Below, in pieces: positions 34,651 through 43,806 of a DNA stretch of 64,000 bases. How positions within the stretch are numbered: the stretch's first letter is position 1; each line of letters starts with the position of its first letter. Made by a program: the position numbers and the translations under genes. The stretch comes from Natronosalvus amylolyticus (lineage in GTDB: Archaea; Halobacteriota; Halobacteria; Halobacteriales; Natrialbaceae), in the NCBI RefSeq assembly GCF_024298845.1, contig NZ_CP101156.1, positions 744,001 through 808,000 on the forward strand. Direction: 5' to 3'. Under the pieces are notes generated by a model. The model saw only the letters and a list, made by a program, of their open reading frames with translations. It did not search any database and had not been told where the DNA came from.

Positions 34651-35937
34651 ATGACAACGCTTTCGGTCACCGAAATTGCCGATCTCGGCCTCGAGGCCCG
34701 AGCGGCGCTGTTCGACCGCGACGCCGGGATCGACGCGGCGAGAAACGACGCCCGCGAGATCGTCGAGCGCGTCCGCGAAGAGGGTGACGTCGCCGTGCGA
34801 GAGTTCTGTAGAACCTACGACGACGTCGACGTCGGCAACCTCGAGATTACGGACGATTGTGAACGGGCCGTCGAGGAAATCCCCGACGACGTGCGAGCGG
34901 CCATCGAAACCGCCATCGACAACGTTCGCGAATTTCACGAGGCACAGGTCCCCGACGACTGGCGACGGGAGTTCGATGACGGGCGAGAACTCGGTCGTCG
35001 CTTCCGGCCCCTCGAGCGCGTCGGCGTCTACGTCCCCGGTGGCCGTGCCGCGTACCCCTCGAGTGCGATTATGGGCGTCGTACCGGCCGTAGTCGCCGGC
35101 GTCGAACACGTCTCGGTCGTCACCCCGCCTGCTGATACGATCAATCCGGTGACGCTCGCCGCCATCCACCTCTCGGGGGCAGACGCGGTCTACAGCGTTG
35201 GCGGCGCACAGGGAATTGCCGCCCTCGCGTACGGCACGGAAACCGTGACTCGAGTCCAGAAAATCGTCGGTCCCGGAAATCGCTGGGTCACCGCCGCGAA
35301 GGCGCTGGTTCGCAACGACGTCGAAATCGACCTGCTCGCCGGCCCCAGCGAGATCGTCGTAATAGCCGACGAAACGGCCGACCCGGACTACGTCGCTGCC
35401 GAACTGCTCGCCCAGGCCGAACACGACCCTAACGCGTCCGTCGTCGCGGTCACCGACGACGAGGGGACGGCCCAGGCGATTACGGAAGCCGTCGATGCCC
35501 AACTGGCCCACCGGAAGCGCGCGGATACCATCGAAGCTGCCCTCGAGAGCGATGCAAGCGCGGTCTTGCTCGCCCGATCGATGAGCGAAGCCATCCTCTT
35601 CACCGAGGAGTACGCCCCTGAACACCTCTCGATCATCGCCGACGACGACGAATCGGTACTCGAGCGCATCGACAGTGCCGGCAGCGTCTTTCTCGGCCCC
35701 GATACACCGGTCGCCGCCGGTGACTACGCGAGCGGGACCAACCACGTCCTGCCTACCAACGGCGGAGCGAAAGTAACTGGCGGCCTTTCGGTTGACCACT
35801 TCCTCCGAGCGACGACCGTCCAGCGCCTCTCTAGGGACGGTCTTGCGTCGCTCGGCCCGACGATCACGACACTTGCTGAGGCCGAAGGCCTCGAGGCACA
35901 CGCCGAAAGCGTCCGGGTTCGTCTCGAAGACGAGTAA
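34651..35937 (+). CDS. hisD: Histidinol dehydrogenase
   Basis: 428 residues. The segments VYVPGGRAAYPSSAIMGVVPA, SVGGAQGIAALAYGTETV, KIVGPGNRWVTAAK and DLLAGPSEIVVIAD are characteristic; the zinc ligands lie in AEHDPNAS (His) and the C-terminal TNHVLPTNGGAKV region. It catalyses the two last oxidation steps of histidine synthesis. Genes of the rest of the pathway are not adjacent, as is common in haloarchaea. A HesB/IscA gene follows after 82 bp. Confidence 0.97.
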   Translation: MTTLSVTEIADLGLEARAALFDRDAGIDAARNDAREIVERVREEGDVAVREFCRTYDDVDVGNLEITDDCERAVEEIPDDVRAAIETAIDNVREFHEAQVPDDWRREFDDGRELGRRFRPLERVGVYVPGGRAAYPSSAIMGVVPAVVAGVEHVSVVTPPADTINPVTLAAIHLSGADAVYSVGGAQGIAALAYGTETVTRVQKIVGPGNRWVTAAKALVRNDVEIDLLAGPSEIVVIADETADPDYVAAELLAQAEHDPNASVVAVTDDEGTAQAITEAVDAQLAHRKRADTIEAALESDASAVLLARSMSEAILFTEEYAPEHLSIIADDDESVLERIDSAGSVFLGPDTPVAAGDYASGTNHVLPTNGGAKVTGGLSVDHFLRATTVQRLSRDGLASLGPTITTLAEAEGLEAHAESVRVRLEDE

Positions 35938-36019
35938 ACTCACCAAGGATCGAGTAAACGTACCCAGCGAAACCCGCCGTGGCGTCACAGTTAACATCCT
36001 CGCCACACAATACCAGTCT

Positions 36020-36388
36020 ATGAGTACCGAAAGTGCGGATGGCGGCGGCGGCCGTCCCCGGATCGAGGTGACCGAAGTGGCCGCGGAGGAAGCACTCGAT
36101 CTCCTCGAAGGCGAAGGCTTTGACACGGGTATCGCTGGTCTTCGACTGTTCGTCCAGCAAGGCGGCTGTGCCGGCCTCTCTTATGGGATGCGCTTCGACG
36201 AAGCGCCAGAGGAGGACGATTCGATCTACACCCATCACGACCTCCGAGTGTTCGTCGATCCGGCCAGCCTGAAATACATCGAGGGAAGCATGCTCGATTA
36301 CGAGCGCGGACTCCAGGGCGAAGGCTTCCACGTCGAAAACCCGAACGTCGTCAGCGAGTGCGGGTGTGGCGAATCCTTCCGCACCTGA
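36020..36388 (+). CDS. HesB/IscA-type iron-sulfur cluster assembly protein
   Basis: 122 residues. The three conserved Cys are present: QQGGCAGLSYGMRF, and ECGCGESF at the C-terminus. Family members bind and deliver Fe-S clusters (ErpA/IscA type). A glycine-rich, acidic N-terminal ~14 residues precedes IEVTEVAAEEAL. Start ATG 36020 directly follows a TAACA-rich leader. It is downstream of hisD, probably as its own unit. Confidence 0.93.
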   Translation: MSTESADGGGGRPRIEVTEVAAEEALDLLEGEGFDTGIAGLRLFVQQGGCAGLSYGMRFDEAPEEDDSIYTHHDLRVFVDPASLKYIEGSMLDYERGLQGEGFHVENPNVVSECGCGESFRT

Positions 36389-36481
36389 AACGAATTCTCG
36401 ATATCTGACATCGGCGCTGGTGCATTCGACCGGCTAGTTACCGCTGAAAAAACGGCGAGACGGGTGTGTTATCGGGAGATT

Positions 36482-36538
36482 ATACGGTTTACTGTAGTCT
36501 CTTACCCGTGATTGCCGACCGGTATGGACAATCACCGG
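36482..36538. repeat. Imperfect inverted repeat near the MITE copy B
   Basis: CCGTGATTG (about 36508-36516) and CAATCACCGG (about 36529-36538) pair as a stem of nine or ten bases with a short loop. It lies between the HesB/IscA stop and the hairpin MITE. It could terminate transcription from the HesB/IscA side; no T-run is evident. Confidence 0.35.
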
Positions 36539-36546
36539 TAAACAGC

Positions 36547-36630
36547 TATAGTAGCCAGTGAAACGATTTACACACCGACCGCGACGCCCGCTTGCGAGAG
36601 GGTGTGCAATGACTTTCACTGGCTACTATA
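36547..36630. mobile_element. Hairpin MITE, copy B
   Basis: 84 bp with near-perfect terminal inverted repeats (TATAGTAGCCAGTGAAA at the left, TTTCACTGGCTACTATA at the right); the arms stay paired through ATT-ACACACC / GGGTGTG-AAT, leaving a loop near GACCGCGACGCCCGC. CAGC flanks it on both sides, compatible with a 4-bp target duplication. It ends 12 bp before the dodecin stop codon, downstream of that gene. Confidence 0.85.
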
Positions 36631-36642
36631 CAGCAGACCGTA

Positions 36643-36843
36643 TTAGTCCTCGAGTTCGAACGCGACTGTGACTTCCGCCTGGTACTCCCGGTCTTCGACC
36701 GACGCGATTTCGACGCCCAGCTCGTCGACTTCAACCCAGTAGACGTTCTGCAAGGTCGCCTCCGCTCGGTCGATGGCGTCGTCTGCGGCGGCGTCGAAGC
36801 TCTCCGAACTCGTTCCGATCAGTGTGATCTTTTTGAACACCAT
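36643..36843 (-). CDS. Dodecin (flavin-binding)
   Basis: 66 residues from ATG 36843 (the longer frame starts inside the upstream non-conserved part). [23 protein letters not shown] and [13 protein letters not shown] match dodecin; the Trp in NVYWVEVDE stacks on flavin in the Halobacterium protein. The dodecamer stores or scavenges flavins (lumichrome, riboflavin) in the cytosol. Its 3' side abuts the hairpin MITE, which might act as a terminator or stabiliser of the transcript. Confidence 0.95.
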   Translation of the reverse strand: MVFKKITLIGTSSESFDAAADDAIDRAEATLQNVYWVEVDELGVEIASVEDREYQAEVTVAFELED

Positions 36844-36921
36844 AGCGAGTGACACTACCGCCTTTGGGGACTTAAACATGCACCCGAAATCGTCAATACA
36901 GGCCGGCCTCGAGGACCGTCA

Positions 36922-37239
36922 CTACTCGCTTCTGTCGCTACTGGCTTTTCGACCGAGGTGTGCTTCCACCGCCTCGACCTTCGCTGCTGCATCGCCATCG
37001 CTCGAGCGTTTGTCGTCGATTTTGAGGAAGGTACTCACGCGGTCGCCGTCGACGGCCTCGTGAGCCGCCTGCACTGCATCGAGCAGTTCACCGATCTCCG
37101 CCGCCTCGATGGTCGTGCCCATCGGTCCCGTCTCGTACTCGACGTCGAAGTCCTCGAGTGCGTCGACGGCGTTGGCGACGTCTTCTGCCATGCTGTCTTC
37201 GGTGGCTGGTGCCGTGCTCAGAAAGCCGATGACGGTCAT
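36922..37239 (-). CDS. MTH1187/YkoF-type thiamine-binding-like protein
   Basis: 105 residues from ATG 37239. TVIGFLSTAPATEDSMAEDVANAVDAL and DVEYETGPMGTTIEAAEIGELLDAVQAAHE are the family signature (UPF0045). Family members form tetramers and some bind thiamine-type ligands; a metabolic regulator role is suggested but not established. It lies between dodecin and lhr on the same strand. Confidence 0.88.
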   Translation of the reverse strand: MTVIGFLSTAPATEDSMAEDVANAVDALEDFDVEYETGPMGTTIEAAEIGELLDAVQAAHEAVDGDRVSTFLKIDDKRSSDGDAAAKVEAVEAHLGRKASSDRSE

Positions 37240-37330
37240 GGTTGTCTCGAGGTCGCCAGCGACAAAATAACCCCCGGGTGCCACGTTTACGTTCGCCCAA
37301 CGCGATCGATTCACTCATGAGAACTATCAA

Positions 37331-40156
37331 TCAGTCCCAGAAGGATTTCGTGCGAGCGTACTGGCGTTCTTTCTCGAGGATGTCACGATAAAATTCCTGT
37401 TCGTCTTCGCGATGACGGTTGATGATCTGGGCGGCGTTGTGTGGACCGACGCCCCGGGCCGACATGGCGACGACGGCCCGTTTTCCGTGACTCTGGACTA
37501 ACCCTGCGTTGTGAACCGCTCGCTGGGTCTGTTCGACCTGTTCGTCGTCTTTTTCAGCCGCCTGAACCGCCTGCACTACTTCGTCGGCCCACGGACTCAG
37601 GGCCGCGATTCGCGTCGAGCCACACTCGGGGCAGGCTGGCTGCTCAGCAACCCGTTTCACTTTCGTGCGCGAGAGCCAGTCCCGACAGTGCGTACACAGC
37701 AGCGTCACCCGGTCGTCGTGTAACCGCTCTTTGACCGTTTCGATGACGCTCGCATCGGCGTTCTCGGGTGCCAGCAGTTCCTTGCCGCCCGAACGCCCCG
37801 CACTCCCGATCGCCGTTCGACCACGAACCGTCTCGAGTGCAATCGTGCCCGATTGAATACCCGCGAACACCGCACTCGCCGCCTCGACGTCCAGATCTTC
37901 GTGGAACACCGACCGAACAGACTCGGCGTACATCGGCGTGTCCTCGAGGGCGGCCAGGAGTCGCTCGTTCGACAGCCGACCCGACCCCTGCCACCGTTTG
38001 AGCGCCCCGAACTTCGCCGAGATCTGGGCGAGGCGGTAGGCCAGCGTATCGGACCCTTTCAGTCCGAGTTCGAGAATTGGCTCGACGTGTGTCGGATCAG
38101 TTTCGGTCAACTTCTCGCAGATGTCACTCGTCGAGACGCTCGTGGGAACCTCGAGTTCGATACGGTACGGGTCCGTGTCGAGTCCGACGGAGGAGCCGGA
38201 TTGCTGACCGAGCAGTGCCGAGAGCACGCGACCGAGCGTCTCGTTCGTCCGGTGTCCGAAACAGGCGTTGAGGACCACGGTTCGGCCCTGGCGTTCCAGC
38301 ACCACGCAGTCAGCCGTCGGCATGGGTGCGCCCCCGTCCCGCTGGTCGCCAAGATGGCGACAGGCGCGCTGGAGAGCGTTACGATCGCCCGGATATCGCC
38401 GCCCGAGGTCACGGCTGATCCCGGCGACGGCACCACCACCGTCGAGTTGGCTGCCCACGATGGCCCGTATCGCACCGACCTCTTCGGCGACGGGCTGTGG
38501 AACCGGTATCTCCTGGCCGGTCCAGGACGGTACTTCCCCCGCAGGGTCTTCGATTGGTGTCACCTTCACCCGAGTTTCGTCCTCGTCGATTTCGACGATT
38601 CGCCACATTTCACCCCGCTGGATGAACACCGCACCCGGTTGGGCGAACGTCGTGACGAATCGCTCGTCGAGCGTGCCAATCTGTCCGCTCGAGGCGATGT
38701 CGTGAACTTCGTAGGTCGCCTCGTCCGGAATCATCGAGAGGTTGGCATAGACGTACTGCCAGGTACTTCCAGCAGTTTCGATCCGCTCAGCCCCCTCGTC
38801 GAACCAGACGATTCGGTTCCGATGGAGTTCGCCGAGCACGCCCCTGAACGCCGCTTCCTCGAGGTCCCGAAACGGGTAGGCTCGTCGGAGCAGGTCGAAA
38901 ACGGTATCGACGTGTCTCGAGCCGGTCGACTGCACGATGCCCGGAATCTGGTTGGCGACGACGTCGAGACTCCCCTCGTGGATGCCCGCTGGTTCGACCA
39001 CACCCGCTTTCGCCCGGCGGGCGATGGCCAGTGCCTCGAGCGTGTCGTCCGGCCTGGTCGTCACGATAGTTCCGCGTGAAATTTCGTCGCGGCGGTGGCC
39101 CGCGCGACCGATGCGCTGGAGCAACCGTGACACCTGTCGCGGACTCTGATACTGAACGACGTGATCGATGCGACCAACGTCGATACCGAGTTCCATCGAG
39201 GAGGTACAGAGCAAGGCATCGAGTTCACCCGCTTTGAACCGGTCTTCGACCTCGATACGGGCGGCTTTCGACAGTGAACCGTGGTGGACGCCGATGGGCA
39301 ACTCGAGGCGGGTGAACCGAGAACCGAGCGCCTCTGCTGTCTGTCTGGTGTTGACGAAAATCAGTGTCGACTCGTGGGCGTCGACGATATCGCGAATGCA
39401 CCGGACGTGGCTGGCCGTGGTCGCATCCGTTGCGAGAGCCCCGGCGAGGCGTTCGTCTTCGTCGGTGATCGTCGGCCGACACACTTCGACGTCGATTCGA
39501 CTGCCAACGTCGATCTCTCGAACCGTACATGGCCGGCCACCGGTGAGGAACTGCCCGACAGCTTCGGGTTCCCCAACCGTTGCCGAGAGGCCGATTCGCT
39601 GGAACGGGCCAGACAGTTCCTGTAGTCGCTCGAGGCCCACCGCTAACTGGGCCCCTCGTTTCGAGGCTGCCAGTTCGTGGACTTCGTCGACCACGACGTG
39701 GCGCACGTCCTCGAGCCCCTCACGCAATCGCTCGCCCGTGAGCATCGCTTGGAGCGTCTCGGGGGTGGTGACGAGCACGTCCGGCGGGTTTTTGGATTGC
39801 TGGCTCCGCCGATACTGGGTCGTATCGCCGTGGCGGACGTCGACCTCGAGGTCGAGCGTCTCGCCCCACCACTCGAGGCGGTCGCGCATATCGCGGTTGA
39901 GGGCGCGAAGGGGCGTGATATATAACGCACCAAATCCGTCCGGTCGATCTTCCACCAGTCCGTCGAAGACGGGCAACATCGCCGTCTCGGTTTTCCCGCT
40001 ACCTGTGGGTGCGATTACCAGCGTGTGCTCGCCGGCAGCCAGCGGGGGAATCGCCAGTCGCTGTGGGGCTGTCGGCGTCGAAAACCCGCGTTCTGAGAGC
40101 GCCGAGCGGACGCTCGAGCCGAGGTGGGTAAACGCGGCGACGTCCCCGTCGGTCAT
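37331..40156 (-). CDS. lhr: Lhr-core type DNA/RNA helicase
   Basis: 941 residues. RecA1: APTGSGKTETAMLPV (Walker A), VVVDEVHELAASKRG (DEVH box); RecA2: LIFVNTRQTAEAL and QRIGRAGHRRDE (motif VI). The central winged-helix and beta-barrel region is followed by a C-terminal Cys cluster CTHCRDW ... CPECGS, which is typical of archaeal Lhr-core proteins. It unwinds DNA and RNA-DNA duplexes in repair or RNA turnover. ATG 40156 is at the border of the ugp promoter region. Confidence 0.95.
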   Translation of the reverse strand: MTDGDVAAFTHLGSSVRSALSERGFSTPTAPQRLAIPPLAAGEHTLVIAPTGSGKTETAMLPVFDGLVEDRPDGFGALYITPLRALNRDMRDRLEWWGETLDLEVDVRHGDTTQYRRSQQSKNPPDVLVTTPETLQAMLTGERLREGLEDVRHVVVDEVHELAASKRGAQLAVGLERLQELSGPFQRIGLSATVGEPEAVGQFLTGGRPCTVREIDVGSRIDVEVCRPTITDEDERLAGALATDATTASHVRCIRDIVDAHESTLIFVNTRQTAEALGSRFTRLELPIGVHHGSLSKAARIEVEDRFKAGELDALLCTSSMELGIDVGRIDHVVQYQSPRQVSRLLQRIGRAGHRRDEISRGTIVTTRPDDTLEALAIARRAKAGVVEPAGIHEGSLDVVANQIPGIVQSTGSRHVDTVFDLLRRAYPFRDLEEAAFRGVLGELHRNRIVWFDEGAERIETAGSTWQYVYANLSMIPDEATYEVHDIASSGQIGTLDERFVTTFAQPGAVFIQRGEMWRIVEIDEDETRVKVTPIEDPAGEVPSWTGQEIPVPQPVAEEVGAIRAIVGSQLDGGGAVAGISRDLGRRYPGDRNALQRACRHLGDQRDGGAPMPTADCVVLERQGRTVVLNACFGHRTNETLGRVLSALLGQQSGSSVGLDTDPYRIELEVPTSVSTSDICEKLTETDPTHVEPILELGLKGSDTLAYRLAQISAKFGALKRWQGSGRLSNERLLAALEDTPMYAESVRSVFHEDLDVEAASAVFAGIQSGTIALETVRGRTAIGSAGRSGGKELLAPENADASVIETVKERLHDDRVTLLCTHCRDWLSRTKVKRVAEQPACPECGSTRIAALSPWADEVVQAVQAAEKDDEQVEQTQRAVHNAGLVQSHGKRAVVAMSARGVGPHNAAQIINRHREDEQEFYRDILEKERQYARTKSFWD

Positions 40157-40486
40157 CAGCCATGGTTACGGACGACGATCCGATAAGGCACTCGCTTGTC
40201 GGAGACTGTGCCATTCCAATAGATCAACATTCCCATTTCATCCCCAGTACCACTGGAAGACGTGACATCGCTGGACGCTGAAGCAGCGATATCAGTTACA
40301 ATCACCGGTTGGCACTGCAACTATGGAGGATAACGGTTGCAATCGAATACTAAAAGCAGCGCCTGTCACCATCGTCTGCCCGAAACAATTCGAACAGTGA
40401 TTTTACTGATAACAGTCACTGGTTTGGGTTAATCTTGTTACAACACTCATCTCTTGAGACATTTCTTGTTCCAGTCGTTCAGTACA

Positions 40487-40494
40487 TTTATTAA
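40487..40494 (+). promoter_or_regulatory. TATA box of the ugp operon
   Basis: TTTATTAA, about 30 bp before the ugpB ATG at 40521. The rest of the 364-bp intergenic stretch 40157-40520 has no gene. Confidence 0.6.
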
Positions 40495-40520
40495 TGATAG
40501 TCAAGAAGGGCTGATTGACT

Positions 40521-41906
40521 ATGTCGAATGACAGTGGCCGTGTAACCGACAGGTTGCCGGTATCACGACGGCGGGTGCTTAAACAGACTGGTGTTGTTAC
40601 GTCAGTCGCAGGCCTCACATCAGTTGCCGGGTGCCTGGGCGACGACGATGGCGAAGGGCTCGATGACGTCGACAGCGTCGAAATCGAGTTCTGGCACGGT
40701 CTGGGAGGCGACCTCGGACAGATGGTTTCCGACCTGGCTGAGGACTTTAGCGACCAGTCAGACGTCATCACTGTCGATGCGATTGAGCAGGGGACGTACC
40801 GGGAGACGATGAATCAGACGATCAACGCAGTTCGGGCCGGAAACCCACCCGGACTCTCGCAGATTTTCGAAGTTGGAACCAAACAGGCGCTCGACAGTGA
40901 CGCGTTCGTTCCGGTCGAAGACATCATTCCTGAAGATCAAATCGACTTCGATAATTTCGTTGATCCTGTCCTCGACTACTACCGTGTCGACGGAACGCTG
41001 AACTCGATGCCGTTTAACTCCTCGAACGCGCTGATGATGTACAACAAGACCGCCTTCGAGGAGGCCGGTCTCGATCCGGAGTCTCCACCGGAAACGTTCC
41101 AGGACGTCATCGACTACTCCGAGGAACTGATGGATGCCGGGTATAATTACGGGATCACGTGGCCGAACCACTCGTGGTTCGTTGAGCAGTGGTTCGCGCT
41201 GCAAGATCAAGAATTCGTCAACGAGAGCAACGGCCGAAATGGCAACCCGACTGAGACGTACATCGACAGCGACGCTGGGATGACCGTCTTCGAGTGGTGG
41301 CAAGAACTCGACGAGATGGGCGCGTATCTGTCGACGGGTATCGAGGCGTGGGGCGAGGCTCAGCAAGGGTTCTTCACCCAGGAAGCCCCGATGGTGCTCT
41401 ACTCGACCTCGAGCATCAACCCGATGCTACAGGGTGCCGAAGACAACGACTTCGAGGCGGCCGCCGCTCGGATTCCCTCGCCCGGAGGCGACCGCGCGGG
41501 CGTCACCATTGGTGGCGGTTCGGTCTGGATTCCCGACGGACAGGAACAGGCAGAACAGGAAGCCGCCGCGGAGTTCCTGGTCTGGCTTACCGAACCGGAA
41601 CAGCAGGAACGCTGGCACCGCGGAACGGGGTACTTCCCGGTTCGTGAGGAATCGATCGAAAACCTCGAGAGTGAGGGGTTCTACGACGAGAATCCCGACT
41701 TCCGAGTGGCCCTCGATCAGCTTCAGGAAGGGCAGGACACGCCAGCAACGAGAGGGGCCCTGATGGGGCCGTTCCTCGACGCTCGAACGACAGTTGCGGA
41801 GTCGGCCGTCTCGGTACTCGACGGGCAACCGGTAGAAGAAGTGCTCCAGGGTGCGGCCGATGACATCGAAGAGTCACTCGAGGACTATATCGAACGCCAG
41901 AACTGA
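40521..41906 (+). CDS. ugpB: Glycerol-3-phosphate-type ABC transporter, substrate-binding lipoprotein
   Basis: 461 residues from ATG 40521. Tat-type twin arginine RRRVLKQTG, then hydrophobic core and lipobox VAGC, so a lipid-anchored extracellular protein. The mature body reads as a UgpB-type family 1 binding protein: VEIEFWHGLGGDLGQMVSDL, NSMPFNSSNALMMYNK, GAYLSTGIEAWGEAQ, TRGALMGPFLDAR. It probably binds glycerol-3-phosphate or glycerophosphodiesters, a use that fits the following phosphodiesterase. First gene of ugpBAEC. Confidence 0.9.
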   Translation: MSNDSGRVTDRLPVSRRRVLKQTGVVTSVAGLTSVAGCLGDDDGEGLDDVDSVEIEFWHGLGGDLGQMVSDLAEDFSDQSDVITVDAIEQGTYRETMNQTINAVRAGNPPGLSQIFEVGTKQALDSDAFVPVEDIIPEDQIDFDNFVDPVLDYYRVDGTLNSMPFNSSNALMMYNKTAFEEAGLDPESPPETFQDVIDYSEELMDAGYNYGITWPNHSWFVEQWFALQDQEFVNESNGRNGNPTETYIDSDAGMTVFEWWQELDEMGAYLSTGIEAWGEAQQGFFTQEAPMVLYSTSSINPMLQGAEDNDFEAAAARIPSPGGDRAGVTIGGGSVWIPDGQEQAEQEAAAEFLVWLTEPEQQERWHRGTGYFPVREESIENLESEGFYDENPDFRVALDQLQEGQDTPATRGALMGPFLDARTTVAESAVSVLDGQPVEEVLQGAADDIEESLEDYIERQN

Positions 41907-42011
41907 GTGCGGAGTTCGACCGGCACCATCCCGGTTCCGGTCGAGCTATTGAGAGGCACACAAACCAGTTTTACATGAAACCTACTATACTTCTGGGGGT
42001 AAACCGAACCG

Positions 42012-42920
42012 ATGTCTGAATCGTCAGCGAGAGCCGTCTTCAAAAACAACAAGGAGGCAGCGTTCCTCCTGTTGCCGACGGTGGCTGTCTGCATACTGTT
42101 CCTGTACTATCCAGCCATCGATACGTTCCGTTTGAGCCTGTACCAGACAACGCTCGTCGACGAATCGTTTGCCGGTCTGTACAATTATACGCGACTCTTC
42201 GCGTCGGAGAGCTATCGTAATAGCCTCTTCGTCACGTTCGGATTCGCGGGCGTCGTCGTGTTTGGGACGATGCTCATCTCACTCATCATCGCCTTCATGA
42301 TGTACGAGGTGAACACGGGGACGTCGGTGTATCTCATCACCGCGATCTGGCCGTACGCGCTCCCGCCAGCGGTTGCAGGGCTGGTCTTGCTGTTCTTGTT
42401 GCAGCCGGATCTGGGCATCTTCACCTACTACATTAGGGCGATCGGATCGGTATTTGGCTACGATATCCAGTTCAACTGGCGTCGAAACGGACCACTCGCG
42501 TTCGCCGTGGTCTCTGTCGCTGCGATCTGGAAACAGCTCGGCTACAACATCATCTTCATGATCGCCGCACTGAACAACATCCCAAAAACGATCCACGAAG
42601 CCGCGGAACTCGACGGGGTAAGTCGGCTCAATCGACTGTTCCGCATCTACGTCCCGCTCATGTCGCCGACGCTGGTGTTCCTGATCGTCATCAACACGAT
42701 CTACGCGTTCTTCGCAACGTTCCCGTTGATCGACCTGATGACGCAAGGCGGGCCCGGCGGGGCGACCAACATCCTGATCTTCAACCTGTATATCGACGCG
42801 TTCGAGAACTTCAACCTCGGCTACGCCTCCGCGCAGTCGCTCGTGTTGTTCCTTCTCGTTGGAGTGCTCATGTACGTCCAGTTACGAGTCTCAGACAGAT
42901 ACGCCCACTACGGAGGATAA
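42012..42920 (+). CDS. ugpA: Ugp-type ABC transporter permease A
   Basis: 302 residues with about six membrane helices. The EAA loop, which contacts the ATPase, is EAAELDGVSRLNRLFRIYVPLMSP. FKNNKEAAFLLLPTVAVC at the start and NTIYAFFATFPLIDLMTQGGPGG near the end match UgpA. It forms the channel with UgpE. It starts 105 bp after ugpB. Confidence 0.92.
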   Translation: MSESSARAVFKNNKEAAFLLLPTVAVCILFLYYPAIDTFRLSLYQTTLVDESFAGLYNYTRLFASESYRNSLFVTFGFAGVVVFGTMLISLIIAFMMYEVNTGTSVYLITAIWPYALPPAVAGLVLLFLLQPDLGIFTYYIRAIGSVFGYDIQFNWRRNGPLAFAVVSVAAIWKQLGYNIIFMIAALNNIPKTIHEAAELDGVSRLNRLFRIYVPLMSPTLVFLIVINTIYAFFATFPLIDLMTQGGPGGATNILIFNLYIDAFENFNLGYASAQSLVLFLLVGVLMYVQLRVSDRYAHYGG

Positions 42921-42923
42921 CTC

Positions 42924-43802
42924 ATGGCAGAATCGACTATCACCGAGGCGAACGTAGAGCACGAGAAACGGCGATCACTGGAGGAATACCTCCCCGACGA
43001 GTGGCTGATGCACATCGGCCTCATCGTATCCATCTCGCTGATGGCCCTACCACTGGTTCTCGCCGCGATTATGAGTACCCAGTCGGTTGCCCAGATTTAC
43101 GACGTGACCGATCTCTCGCCGGGAAGCAACGCCTACGAGAACTACTACCGGGTCATGACCGATTACAACATGTGGACGTTCATGATCAACTCGTTCATCA
43201 TGTCCATCGCGATCGTCGTCGGGAAGGTCGTTCTCTCCCTGCTCGCCGCTCTGGCGCTGGTTTACTACGACTTCCCGTACAAGAACGCGATGTTCATGTT
43301 CGTTCTCTTTACGTTGATGCTTCCCGTTCCGGTTCGGATCGTCCCGCTGTTCGAGTTGATGGTGACGCTGGACTGGACGAACAGCATGCTCGCGATCACC
43401 ATGCCGTATCTGGCAAGTGCGACCGCCGTCTTCCTGTTCCGTCAGCACTTCATGTCGATCCCCGCGTCGATCGTCGAGGCGGCGAAACTCGACGACGTAG
43501 GCGGACTAAAGTTCCTGATATTCGTGCTAATACCGATGTCGAAAGGGATGATTGCGGGTATCTCCGTGATTACGTACATCTACGCATGGAACCAGTACCT
43601 GTGGCCGCTCGCAATCATCAGCAGTCAGGATCAGCAGGTCGTTCAGGTTGGACTGAAGAGTCTCGAGGGAACGGCGGCCGCTGGACAGATCGAGTGGGGA
43701 CTCATCATGGCCGGTGCGATGATCGCACTCATTCCACCGCTCGTCGTGCTGATCGTCTTGCACAAACCGCTCCTCGAAACGTTCGGACTCCAGCAAAAGT
43801 AG
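42924..43802 (+). CDS. ugpE: Ugp-type ABC transporter permease E
   Basis: 292 residues, about six helices. EAA loop: EAAKLDDVGGLKFLIFVLIP. NAYENYYRVMTDYNMWTFMINSF and WNQYLWPLAII are typical of UgpE. It starts three bases after the ugpA stop, with GGAGG (42912-42916) overlapping the end of ugpA. Four bases separate its stop from the ugpC ATG, so translation is coupled. Confidence 0.92.
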   Translation: MAESTITEANVEHEKRRSLEEYLPDEWLMHIGLIVSISLMALPLVLAAIMSTQSVAQIYDVTDLSPGSNAYENYYRVMTDYNMWTFMINSFIMSIAIVVGKVVLSLLAALALVYYDFPYKNAMFMFVLFTLMLPVPVRIVPLFELMVTLDWTNSMLAITMPYLASATAVFLFRQHFMSIPASIVEAAKLDDVGGLKFLIFVLIPMSKGMIAGISVITYIYAWNQYLWPLAIISSQDQQVVQVGLKSLEGTAAAGQIEWGLIMAGAMIALIPPLVVLIVLHKPLLETFGLQQK

Positions 43803-43806
43803 ACAT

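Noticed and set aside
34480..36126. Long open frame on the minus strand opposite hisD
   Set aside because: It is the mirror of a GC-rich coding region; hisD motifs on the plus strand are decisive and the minus product lacks recognisable domains.
37853..39079. Long open frame opposite lhr
   Set aside because: Shadow of the helicase gene; no start context or family features.
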